Assembly (NCBI RefSeq): GCF_000242635.2
Contig: NC_017770.1
Coordinates: 2,306,669 to 2,370,668, forward strand
Direction: 5' to 3'
From: Solitalea canadensis DSM 3403
GTDB lineage: Bacteria; Bacteroidota; Bacteroidia; Sphingobacteriales; Sphingobacteriaceae
Length of the DNA: 64,000 bases
A program made the translations under genes and the position numbers. Of this stretch, positions 33,736-41,942 are shown in pieces; within the stretch, counting starts at the first letter, position 1, and every line of letters starts with the position of its first letter. Under the pieces are notes generated by a model. It did no database searches. It was given only the letters and a program-made list of their open reading frames with translations, and was not told the origin of the DNA.

Positions 33736-34590
33736 ATGAAACTTATCACCTCAAAATCACTTGTTCTTGCAGCAGCAATTGCATTAACTTTTACTTCCTG
33801 TAAAAAAGATGATAACGAACCGTCTGCTAATGCAGAACAAACATCGGCTGTTGATAACCAATTGGCTGACGATATAACCACTGATGAGATTGACTTATTT
33901 CTTACTGCCCTTCAAAATAAAATGCCTAAAACTACCACTAGCGCATCTGTATCGGTTGAAACTACTGATACTGGAACCGACACACGTACGGGTGCCGTGG
34001 TAACTATTACAGGTGAAGGATTTCCGAAAACCATTACAGTTGATTTCGGTACTGAAGGAAAAACGGTAAACGGTATTACCCGCAAAGGTAAAATCATTGG
34101 TACGTTAACAGATTATTGGTGGAAACCCGGAGCAGAATTAAAAATCGTTACGGAAAATTTCTCCTTAAATGATGTAAAAATCACAGGAACTAAAATCTTC
34201 ACAAGCAAAGGTTATAATGAAACAACAAACAGTTACACTTATACAGTAAAAGTTGACAGAGCAAAAATCAACAGTGATAATCAAACTTTCACCTGGAGTG
34301 CCGAACGAACTATTACTTACTATACCAAAGGAACCATTACTGCACTTGACGACTATTTTACGGTAACAGGTGCATCTTCCGGAACTAACCGCGCTGGCGA
34401 TAGCTTTACAACAACGATTACTACAGAACTTAATAAACCTATTATTTCTCGTTGGTTTGTTTCTGGAGTTATCCAACACCAAGTAGGTTCTCGTCCGGTA
34501 GCAGTACTTGACTATGGAAATGGAACAACTGATAATAAAGCCACTGTTACAATCGGTGGAACTACAATTGAAATTTCTTTGCACCGATAA
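33736..34590 (+). CDS. Cys-free paralogous lipoprotein
   Basis: 284 aa. Lipobox TFTSC at residues 18-22 then KKDDNEPS. The beta-rich domain mirrors its neighbour: GFPKTITVDFG, RKGKIIGTLTDYW, GTITALDDYFTVTGASSGTNRAGDSF, VAVLDYGNGTTDNKATVTIGGTTIEISL. Apart from the lipid Cys it has no cysteine. Thr/Ser-rich composition fits an exported protein. The tandem arrangement, each gene with its own terminator, suggests duplication then divergence. Function unknown. Confidence 0.85.
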   Translation: MKLITSKSLVLAAAIALTFTSCKKDDNEPSANAEQTSAVDNQLADDITTDEIDLFLTALQNKMPKTTTSASVSVETTDTGTDTRTGAVVTITGEGFPKTITVDFGTEGKTVNGITRKGKIIGTLTDYWWKPGAELKIVTENFSLNDVKITGTKIFTSKGYNETTNSYTYTVKVDRAKINSDNQTFTWSAERTITYYTKGTITALDDYFTVTGASSGTNRAGDSFTTTITTELNKPIISRWFVSGVIQHQVGSRPVAVLDYGNGTTDNKATVTIGGTTIEISLHR

Positions 34591-34611
34591 TTGTAAAAAT
34601 ATATTATAAAC

Positions 34612-34648
34612 AAAAATCCCTGTAGCTGAATACGCTACAGGGATTTTT
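34612..34648 (+). terminator. Strong terminator after the second lipoprotein gene
   Basis: Perfect 15-bp arms AAAAATCCCTGTAGC and GCTACAGGGATTTTT around a 7-nt loop. Confidence 0.95.
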
Positions 34649-34715
34649 TGTAGGTATTATCAACTTCATTATTTTCATCATAAAAACTATTGGATAAAGT
34701 TATTATTCTTGTATA

Positions 34716-34733
34716 TTGATGTTAAAACATCAA
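34716..34733. promoter_or_regulatory. Palindrome upstream of the Crp/Fnr gene
   Basis: TTGATG-TTAAAA-CATCAA, perfect 6-bp arms, 16 nt before the ATG at 34750. The TTGAT...ATCAA ends recall FNR-type sites but the spacing is 8 rather than 4, so this is a candidate operator of uncertain identity. Confidence 0.5.
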
Positions 34734-34749
34734 ATTCCTGTTAAACTAC

Positions 34750-35445
34750 ATGAGAAAAAGCAAAGAGGTATGTGACATGAGTAGTTGCTTTTTATGCAAA
34801 TATTGTATCAAAGAGTGGCTACCGGCTGTTGAGAGCCATAAAAAAAATTTCGACTACAAAAAAGGTGAAGTAATATTTAAAGAAGGAGATCCGGTTGAAG
34901 GAATTTATTTTGTTTATAAAGGCAAAGTAAAAGTACACCAAAAATGGGGCGAAGATAAAGAGTTGATCATCCGGTTTGCGAACTCCGGAAGTGTATTTGG
35001 CCATCGTGGATTAGGAAAGTATACTTCCTACCCGATTTCCGCAACTGCCATCGAACCGACTACGGTTTGCTATATTAGCAAAGACTTTTTCCTTGCAACC
35101 CTTAAAGTAAATCCAAATTTGCTTTTTGAAACAATGCTTTTCTATTCGAATGAACTACAGATCTCTGAGCAAAAAATGAAAAACCTAATGCATATGTCGG
35201 TAAAAGGACGAGTTGCCAATGCATTATTATCATTAATTGACACATTTGATCTGGATGAGCGCAAATTCCTTAGAGCAACGTTAAGCAGGCAAGATATTGC
35301 CTCCTACGCAGGAACCACTTACGAAACTGCCTTTAGAATAATGAGCGAATTTGTTTCGGATCGGGCTGTTATTATTGAAGGGAAAAAGATAGGAATTGTA
35401 AATGTTGACTACCTAAAGGAGGTAGTAAAGCAGGAAACAAAATAA
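34750..35445 (+). CDS. Crp/Fnr-family regulator with N-terminal four-Cys motif
   Basis: 231 aa. Seen: an N-terminal CDMSSCFLCKYC (Cys8, 13, 16, 19), a cyclic-nucleotide-binding-like beta roll (KGEVIFKEGDPVEGIYFVYKGKVKV), a dimer helix, and a C-terminal winged helix LSRQDIASYAGTTYETAFRIMSEF. In FNR, clustered Cys near the N-terminus hold an oxygen-sensing [4Fe-4S] cluster; the spacing here differs but is suggestive. It lies at the head of the Moco/nitrate island, 39 nt before moaC, so it is the best candidate for the regulator responding to oxygen, nitrate or NO. FNR-like sites occur at 47935 and 55924. The moaC link is context; the sensed signal is inference. Confidence 0.85.
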   Translation: MRKSKEVCDMSSCFLCKYCIKEWLPAVESHKKNFDYKKGEVIFKEGDPVEGIYFVYKGKVKVHQKWGEDKELIIRFANSGSVFGHRGLGKYTSYPISATAIEPTTVCYISKDFFLATLKVNPNLLFETMLFYSNELQISEQKMKNLMHMSVKGRVANALLSLIDTFDLDERKFLRATLSRQDIASYAGTTYETAFRIMSEFVSDRAVIIEGKKIGIVNVDYLKEVVKQETK

Positions 35446-35480
35446 ATTTACAACAACAACCCACCTTTGTTGTAAATTTA
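35443..35480. promoter_or_regulatory. Perfect 14-bp inverted repeat between crp and moaC
   Basis: TAAATTTACAACAA (35443-35456, beginning with the crp stop codon) and TTGTTGTAAATTTA (35467-35480) flank a 10-nt spacer and end 4 nt before the moaC ATG. No T-run follows, so an operator or a translation-controlling hairpin is more likely than a terminator. Confidence 0.6.
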
Positions 35481-35484
35481 CACA

Positions 35485-35970
35485 ATGACTACGCAAACAA
35501 AAGATTTCACCCATTTGGATGAAAATAATCAGGCTACAATCGTTGATATTGAATCTAAAAAAATCACGACCCGTATAGCGGTTGCTCAATCAAGAGTGTT
35601 TTTACCTCAGGATGTGCTGGTAAATTTTGTTAATGGTGAAATTGTATCAAAAAAAGGTGCTGTATTTCAATCGGCTATAATTGCCGGTATTATGGCAGCA
35701 AAAAAAACACCTGACCTGATTCCCCTTTGTCATACACTCCTGCTTGAAAATTGTAAAATAACCATCAATGTCGAAAACGATGAAGCGGTTATCAATTGTA
35801 CGGTTAAAACAACCGGAAAAACAGGTGTTGAAATGGAAGCACTAACCGGAGCCAGCATTGCCGCTTTAACAATTTATGATATGTGCAAAGCTTTATCACA
35901 CGATATGATCATCAGAGAAACTAAACTTATGAGCAAAAGCGGAGGAAAAAATGATTTCGAACGAAAATAA
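35485..35970 (+). CDS. moaC: Cyclic pyranopterin monophosphate synthase MoaC
   Basis: 161 aa. Family signatures LIPLCHTLLLENCKI, TGKTGVEMEALTGASIAALTIYDMCKA and the final KSGGK are all present. With MoaA (61335-62312) it converts GTP to cPMP, the first step of molybdopterin synthesis. It follows the Crp/Fnr gene and overlaps mobA by 20 nt, so moaC and mobA are translationally coupled. Confidence 0.96.
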   Translation: MTTQTKDFTHLDENNQATIVDIESKKITTRIAVAQSRVFLPQDVLVNFVNGEIVSKKGAVFQSAIIAGIMAAKKTPDLIPLCHTLLLENCKITINVENDEAVINCTVKTTGKTGVEMEALTGASIAALTIYDMCKALSHDMIIRETKLMSKSGGKNDFERK

Positions 35971-36559
35971 TGCCCAGTTATACGCTTTGATCTTATGCGG
36001 AGGTTTTAGCAAACGCATGCAAACGGATAAGTTTCTTATTGCCTACCATAATAATGTTCCTCAATGGCTGTATCTTCATAATTTACTGACACCTTTAGTC
36101 GAGCATGTTTTTATATCATGCCGAAACGATCAGGTTTCCGCTTTTGATCAACAATATGCGCTTATTGAAGATTCAATTGAAGGAAGTAGTCCAAGTGTTG
36201 GTTTGTTAAGTGCCCATAAAGCTCACCCCGAAGCAGCATGGTTGGTTATTGCCTGTGATCTTCCTTTGCTGACCGATCAATCGTTGCAATTGCTGATCAA
36301 TGAACGTGATCCTATTAAATATGCAACAGCCTTTATTAGTCCCGAAAATGATCTTCCCGAACCGTTAATTGCTATTTGGGAACCTAAAGGCTTAGCTGTT
36401 TTGAGAGAGAATTTTGAAAGCGGTTTTAATTGTCCACGTAAGACACTGATCAACAACAACATTAAGCTCATTAGTAATCAGTTGCCTCATGAACAATTAA
36501 ATGCGAATACCCCGGAAGAAATGGATTACGTACTTAAAAACTGGAAGGTTAATAGCTAA
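35951..36559 (+). CDS. mobA: Molybdenum cofactor guanylyltransferase MobA-like
   Basis: 202 aa. Nucleotidyltransferase opening ALILCGGFSKRMQTDKFLI (the GGxSxRMxxDK motif), metal-site CDLPLL and a C-terminal ANTPEEM typical of MobA. It adds GMP to molybdopterin to give the bis-MGD cofactor of nitrate reductases such as the two in this window. The first 20 nt lie inside moaC. A strong terminator follows immediately. Confidence 0.92.
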   Translation: MISNENNAQLYALILCGGFSKRMQTDKFLIAYHNNVPQWLYLHNLLTPLVEHVFISCRNDQVSAFDQQYALIEDSIEGSSPSVGLLSAHKAHPEAAWLVIACDLPLLTDQSLQLLINERDPIKYATAFISPENDLPEPLIAIWEPKGLAVLRENFESGFNCPRKTLINNNIKLISNQLPHEQLNANTPEEMDYVLKNWKVNS

Positions 36560-36560
36560 A

Positions 36561-36590
36561 AACAAGAAGCCCGGGACCGGGCTCTTGTTT
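36561..36590. terminator. Bidirectional terminator between mobA and the rubredoxin-domain gene
   Basis: AACAAGAAGCCCGG and CCGGGCTCTTGTT pair with one bulged A around a 2-nt loop, followed by TTATAAT on plus and by TTTTAGC on minus. Confidence 0.8.
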
Positions 36591-36661
36591 ATAATATTCA
36601 TTAATAAATTGGTTGACGCAATAAAAATAATATTTTAAAGCATTATGGCAAATTTTATTTG

Positions 36662-38131
36662 TTAAATATTTGTCAACACAAAGTTAACTTTCCCGTTTTC
36701 ACAAATTGGGCAACAATAATCTGGTGGTAAATTTTCAAATGAAACACCTACTGTTATATTATTTAATTCATCGCCATACGCTTCATCATAAATAGATAAA
36801 CAACTTTTACATTGATAAACCATTTTTAATGCAGTCGTTTCTTCCTGTTTCGAATCATCAATTAACTCATTGTTAAATTCATCATTCAATCCCTTCTCTT
36901 CATAATACAAGCGACAAAGCTCAGCAAGGTGTGTATCCAATTCTGTTAATACGATCCTCTTTTTATAGGCAATATAGTTTTTAGAATTAGCATTGAAATT
37001 GGGAGTATACAGTATATCGAACCTATCTGTACTCTTCGCATTATCTTTTCTGTAATTATGCAGCTTTTTGATTACAACAGAACCGAATAGTCCCGTTCTT
37101 GGCTGAGTTTTGATAGCGAAGCATAGTCCATGAGTTTTCAAATCAGTACTATCGAACTTTCGGGCAAGGTATTTTTTAATAGAAAGTCCTTCTGTCGAAA
37201 GATCTTCTACCTGCCAGTTCAATTCATTTGATGCATGCCTGACGTTAATCTGATGCTTACCTAAAATATAACTCCAATATTTTTGATCATCGCGCTCAAT
37301 ACCTTTCACAATCAGTGATTTCCAGGGTGTGGTATAAACACGCCCAATCTTTGTCTTTAGGCAAATCGCACAGATATCTTTCAAAAACGAAATGGAAAAA
37401 ACTTCATCTCTCCTGTAAATACCTAACCAAACTTTCTTCCCATAATTATTAAATCCTTCATAATAAGGCAATGAAAAATCAGGAAACTGAAGTTCTTCTG
37501 TTTGGTTTTGGTAGATAAAAGCATTTGTCGCTTCTACTTTTTCCTGCAAAAGGAATCCGTTTGCGGTTGTTTTATCATAAAAAAGAGGCTTATTGTTTAA
37601 AATGATATCCTCAATTGTTTTAGTTAATAATGGAATGTCATCTGTATAGATCAAACCCTCCCATTTATAATTAACAGAAACTTTAGGAAAACGAATGTAC
37701 AAATACCAATAATTGGGAATATTGCTGGAAATAAAGTTGATATTTCCGGTAAAAAAAGGCACAAAAGTTTGTGAACTGTCAACAATGTTGAGTTTCAGCT
37801 GCGGTTTAAAATCGAATGAATCTAATATATCTGCATAAACACCTTCTGTAAGCCAATTCGAGTGATTAAATAATTCATCCGCTACATAAGAACTAACGAT
37901 ATTCGGAAACTCATCAAAATCGATTTCATGAAACATACCTGATTCACTAAGTATGGCTGTGAACATTTCGACTTTTCCGTGCGGAAGTGTTAAATACATT
38001 TGCTGACGCATACCCATTTGCACTTCTTTCACACCAACTGTTTCAGCAGCTTTAACAATAATACGCAGATCACCGGCCGACAAAATCCCTCCGGGTAAAT
38101 TGATCTTTACTATGCATCTTGGCTTACCCAT
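36662..38131 (-). CDS. Nitrite/sulfite-reductase-like (siroheme-less) protein with C-terminal rubredoxin
   Basis: 489 aa from ATG 38131, which overlaps the TAA stop of the nitrate reductase by one base; a longer frame lies inside that gene. Seen: the N-terminal ferredoxin-like half-domain of nitrite/sulfite reductases (INLPGGILSAGDLRIIVKAA, then VQMGMRQQMYLTLP), repeated later in weaker form. The Cys motifs that bind siroheme/[4Fe-4S] are absent: the equivalent of SGCPDNC reads VDSSQTF. The C-terminus is a rubredoxin with CKSC (441-444) and CPIC (474-477). It probably serves as an electron-transfer or docking partner of the upstream nitrate reductase rather than as a reductase. The assignment of partner is from coupling only. 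Confidence 0.75.
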   Translation of the reverse strand: MGKPRCIVKINLPGGILSAGDLRIIVKAAETVGVKEVQMGMRQQMYLTLPHGKVEMFTAILSESGMFHEIDFDEFPNIVSSYVADELFNHSNWLTEGVYADILDSFDFKPQLKLNIVDSSQTFVPFFTGNINFISSNIPNYWYLYIRFPKVSVNYKWEGLIYTDDIPLLTKTIEDIILNNKPLFYDKTTANGFLLQEKVEATNAFIYQNQTEELQFPDFSLPYYEGFNNYGKKVWLGIYRRDEVFSISFLKDICAICLKTKIGRVYTTPWKSLIVKGIERDDQKYWSYILGKHQINVRHASNELNWQVEDLSTEGLSIKKYLARKFDSTDLKTHGLCFAIKTQPRTGLFGSVVIKKLHNYRKDNAKSTDRFDILYTPNFNANSKNYIAYKKRIVLTELDTHLAELCRLYYEEKGLNDEFNNELIDDSKQEETTALKMVYQCKSCLSIYDEAYGDELNNITVGVSFENLPPDYCCPICENGKVNFVLTNI

Positions 38132-41100
38132 TATACCTCCACCGCTAATTGTTCCAATTCTATTTCCAACAATCGCTGCACTTCCGGCTTGCAAGAACCA
38201 CAGCCTGTTCCGGCCCCGGTTGCTGAACAAATTTCCTTGAGCGATAAGCAGCCTTGTCTTATTTGTTGCTGAATATTTCCTGCACCCACACTATTACAAC
38301 TACAAACCAATTTTCCGATTACAGGTTCAGCTTTTTTGCCGCTTCTTAATAAGCCCAGACGTTTTTCGCTTAGTTCAATTTTATTAGCAATTAGCTCTTT
38401 GTACTCTACAAATTCATTTTTATCACCAATTAAAATCGCTCCTACAAGCCTGTCTTCATGGATAATACACTTCTTATAAAACCGCTTGGACAGATCTTTA
38501 AAGATGATCTCTTCATAATCCACTGAATCCGGAGCTTCTGTTATACCCATGCTACACAAGTCAAAACCATGAACTTTAATGATATTCATCAACAGAGTCC
38601 CTTGATAAAAACTTGAAACATCACCATTCAAGTAATTGGCAACTACTTCAGCCTGTTGTTCAGCTGCTGCCGTGATACCGTAAAGCATTCCATTAAACTC
38701 TGCTATTTCACCAATGGCAAAAATAGAGGGATCTGATGTCTGCATTCTTTCGTCAACAATAACCCCTCTTTTAAACTCTAACCCACATTCTTTAGCAAGT
38801 TCAATATTGGGTACGGTTCCAATAGCAAAAACGATAGCATCACAATTAATTGTACGGCCACTTTTTAAGCGTATAGAGGTTACTTTAGACTGCCCATTAA
38901 TCAATTGTACTTCATCATTATAATAAACTTCACAACCCTGATCAATCATTTCCTCGTGTAAAAGCTGACTTCCCAAGGCATCTAACTGTCGATCAAGAAA
39001 ACGGGATGAACGTTGGATAATCGTAGCTTTATGGTTGATTTCGGTTAGCGAAGCTGCTAATTCCAGACCTAACAAGCCACCACCGACAATTACTACCTGC
39101 CCGCCCGTTGGCAGATAGTTCTTAAAATTGTCAGCATCAGTTCTGCTCCGCATGGTAAAAATCCCCTCAAGAGTAGGAAGATTTTTAGGAGTAGCCGCCC
39201 TGCTTCCGGTAGCCAAAATCAGAACATCAAACGTAGTAACCAAACCATCAGAATCTGTAATGCATTTATTCTTACGATCAATGTGTTTAGCACTTATACC
39301 TTTTTTAAAATTGATGGAATAATCAGGTTCTTCATGCTCATGCATTTTAATGAGCTGCTCCCAATTTTGTGCTCCTGAAATATAATCAGGCAACATTACC
39401 CGGTTGTAGAAAGGAAACTTTTCGGCACTGAAAATGGTAATATCATCGGTTCTATTAAGTTCACGGTACGCCTTAACAAATCCGAATGCTCCTGCTCCTG
39501 CTCCAATCACCACCACATGTTGTTTGGGCTTGGTAAACTTTTGTACGTTTACAGCGCAAAATTTAAAATCAGGTTCTTTAGATAAAGGATCGAGCAAGTT
39601 ATTGGTGAGATTATTTGCTCTGTTTAAATCACTGTTTAATAATTTCCCCCAATGCATCGGCAAAAAAACAACCCCTGATTTTATTGCAGTTGTTAAGGAA
39701 GCTTTCATCTGCACATTTCCTCTTCGGGAGGTTATGCTAACTATATTTCCATCTTCAACACCCAATGCAACTGCATCTTCCGGGTGAATTTCGACTAAAG
39801 CTTTGGGCAAGTGCTGATTGAGCTTATTTACCTTCCCGGTTTTGCTCATGGTATGCCATTGATCCCTCGTGCGTCCTGTAGTCAAGATCAGAGGAAAATC
39901 GGTTGTTGGCAGTTCACTGGTCAGCTGATCATCGACCGAATGAATAATTGCTTTTTTGGATGACGTATAAAACTGTTTATCGGTGAATAAACGTTTTGAA
40001 TCGGGTATCATTTTATCCTTCGGATAAGGCCATTGAACCGTTTTAAGGCCCTTTATTAACCCATAAGTCAATCCTGAAATATCAATTGAAGTTTCTGCTG
40101 TTAATTTCGTGTGTTCCTGATAAACTTCGGCGTCAGTCTCATAATCAAAACCGGGGTAACCCATTTTTTGAGCAAACCGACAAATGATCTCCCGATCGGG
40201 CATTGCTTCTCCCGGAGGATCGATCAATTTAGTCAAATGACTTATCCGGCGTTCAGAATTAGTCATAGTCCCTTCTTTTTCGAGCCATGCAGCAGCCGGA
40301 AGAATTACATCGGCATAGGCTAACGTCTGCGGTTTGGAACTTATTTCCTGAACGACTACAAACTTGGCTTTTTTTAATGCTTTTTCAACAAACCTTACAT
40401 CTGGCAAGCTCACTAACGGGTTGGTACACATAATCCAAATTGCCTTTAGCGTACCTTTATCTAATGCCTCAAACATTTCAGTGGCGGTTAATCCCGGTTT
40501 TTCGGAAATAACAGTACCACCCCAAAATTCTTGAACATATTTTCGGTGTTGAGGGTCATTTAGATTGCGGTGAGCGGGTAAAAGATTGGAAAGTCCACCC
40601 ACTTCTCTTCCCCCCATTGCATTAGGTTGTCCGGTTAATGAGAATGGCCCGGATCCGGCTTTACCGATATGTCCGGTAATGAGATTAAGGTTGATTAAAC
40701 TTAGGTTTTTATTAACACCAACCACGCTTTGATTTAATCCCATTGTCCACATGGATAAAAAACCCTTTGCAGCACCAATATACCGTGCTGCAAGAATTAT
40801 ATCCCTGCTATCAATCCCGCAAATCTGTGCGGCTTCTTCCAGCGTTTTTGAAAACACTGTACTTCTATAATTCTCAAATCCCTCCGTATGATCATTTATA
40901 AACTGGTAATCGATATCTTCATTTTCAATTAACACCCGGCCTATTGCATGATTTAAAGTAACATCAGTTCCAGGATTTATCTGCAAATGTAAATCGGCGA
41001 TGGAACAACTATCGGTTTTTCGCGGATCAACCACGATGATTTTCACATGGGGATTTTCGGCTTTATGAGCTTCAACTCTTCGCCAAATGATTGGATGACA

Positions 41101-41643
41101 CCAGGCAGGATTAGCTCCGGTAACGAAAAAACAGTCTGCCAATTCAATATCATCATAACAAACCGGAACACTGTCTTCTCCTAAGGCCATTTTATAACCC
41201 ATAACCGCACTACTCATGCACAAACGTGAGTTGGTATCTATATTATTGCTTCCTATAAACCCTTTGATGAGCTTATTTACCACATAATATTCCTCCGTTA
41301 AGCATTGTCCGGATATATAAAAAGCCACGGAATCCGGGCCGTACTTTTCAATAAAGGTTTTAAAAACTGCAGCCGTTCTATCCAATGCATCATCCCAGCT
41401 CACACGTTGAAGCGGCAGGTTTTTATTATACCGCATTTGAGGATAAAGTAGTCGGTCAGTTCTATCATTAACGGTATAATGCAGGTTCATTCCTTTACTG
41501 CAAAGCATTCCCTTATTAACCGGATGATCTTTATCACCTTCGATGGCGACACTTCCCTTCCGGTCTTGCCAGGCAACAATACCGCAACCTGTACCACAAT
41601 AACAGCAAGTAGTTTCCACTTTAATTCTCTTATCAGCTGCCAT
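38131..41643 (-). CDS. Assimilatory-type nitrate reductase fused to NAD(P)H/FAD reductase and BFD [2Fe-2S] domain
   Basis: 1170 aa. Seen in order: [4Fe-4S] motif Cys13, Cys16, Cys20 and Cys48; molybdopterin domains with the Mo-ligand Cys142 in NSRLCMSSAVMGYK, as in NasA/NapA; a molydopterin-dinucleotide-binding domain to about residue 700; a rubredoxin-reductase-like FAD/NAD module (VVVIGAGAGAFGF; later VVIVGGGLLGLELA and a FAIGEIAEF FAD end); and a BFD-like [2Fe-2S] domain (CSCNSVGAG...GTGCGSCKPE, about 1114-1155). This combines NasA and NasC in one cytoplasmic chain, so NAD(P)H can reduce nitrate without a separate subunit. There is no Tat signal. It is coupled to the rubredoxin-domain gene and lies downstream of nirBD and narK. 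Nitrate as substrate is inferred from cluster context. Confidence 0.9.
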   Translation of the reverse strand: MAADKRIKVETTCCYCGTGCGIVAWQDRKGSVAIEGDKDHPVNKGMLCSKGMNLHYTVNDRTDRLLYPQMRYNKNLPLQRVSWDDALDRTAAVFKTFIEKYGPDSVAFYISGQCLTEEYYVVNKLIKGFIGSNNIDTNSRLCMSSAVMGYKMALGEDSVPVCYDDIELADCFFVTGANPAWCHPIIWRRVEAHKAENPHVKIIVVDPRKTDSCSIADLHLQINPGTDVTLNHAIGRVLIENEDIDYQFINDHTEGFENYRSTVFSKTLEEAAQICGIDSRDIILAARYIGAAKGFLSMWTMGLNQSVVGVNKNLSLINLNLITGHIGKAGSGPFSLTGQPNAMGGREVGGLSNLLPAHRNLNDPQHRKYVQEFWGGTVISEKPGLTATEMFEALDKGTLKAIWIMCTNPLVSLPDVRFVEKALKKAKFVVVQEISSKPQTLAYADVILPAAAWLEKEGTMTNSERRISHLTKLIDPPGEAMPDREIICRFAQKMGYPGFDYETDAEVYQEHTKLTAETSIDISGLTYGLIKGLKTVQWPYPKDKMIPDSKRLFTDKQFYTSSKKAIIHSVDDQLTSELPTTDFPLILTTGRTRDQWHTMSKTGKVNKLNQHLPKALVEIHPEDAVALGVEDGNIVSITSRRGNVQMKASLTTAIKSGVVFLPMHWGKLLNSDLNRANNLTNNLLDPLSKEPDFKFCAVNVQKFTKPKQHVVVIGAGAGAFGFVKAYRELNRTDDITIFSAEKFPFYNRVMLPDYISGAQNWEQLIKMHEHEEPDYSINFKKGISAKHIDRKNKCITDSDGLVTTFDVLILATGSRAATPKNLPTLEGIFTMRSRTDADNFKNYLPTGGQVVIVGGGLLGLELAASLTEINHKATIIQRSSRFLDRQLDALGSQLLHEEMIDQGCEVYYNDEVQLINGQSKVTSIRLKSGRTINCDAIVFAIGTVPNIELAKECGLEFKRGVIVDERMQTSDPSIFAIGEIAEFNGMLYGITAAAEQQAEVVANYLNGDVSSFYQGTLLMNIIKVHGFDLCSMGITEAPDSVDYEEIIFKDLSKRFYKKCIIHEDRLVGAILIGDKNEFVEYKELIANKIELSEKRLGLLRSGKKAEPVIGKLVCSCNSVGAGNIQQQIRQGCLSLKEICSATGAGTGCGSCKPEVQRLLEIELEQLAVEV

Positions 41644-41942
41644 ACGGATTAAGTACTAAAAGTTTATTTGTAATAACCTGTCAAGTGATTTAAATGTCTA
41701 TTAAATGCACTAAAACTCAATTTTAAACACTATTATCTTTCGTCACCTTCGGTGGGACTTACTTTTTTTCTTCAGCAAAAAAAAGTAAGCAAAAAATGCC
41801 GCCGCTGCGTACAGTTCTTTTCCAGTTTGTGCTAATATTAAGTTCATCTCTACCGAACTGTACAAGGCGGATTGACTCATTTGTTCATTAGTGCTGTATC
41901 TATATAAAAATCAAATCGCACATTAGGTTTATAATGCTTTGA
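41644..41942. other. Intergenic region with nested hairpins upstream of the nitrate reductase
   Basis: 299 nt between narK and the nitrate reductase gene, both leftward. It contains CTTACTTTTTTT (41758-41769) paired with AAAAAAAAGTAAG (41777-41789), which is terminator-like for the narK transcript, and GTACAGTTC (41809-41817) paired with GAACTGTAC (41855-41863). The tract aagtaagcaaaaaatgccgc resembles an interspersed phrase of Bacteroidota genomes; this is from memory and unchecked. No reading frame is convincing. Confidence 0.5.
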
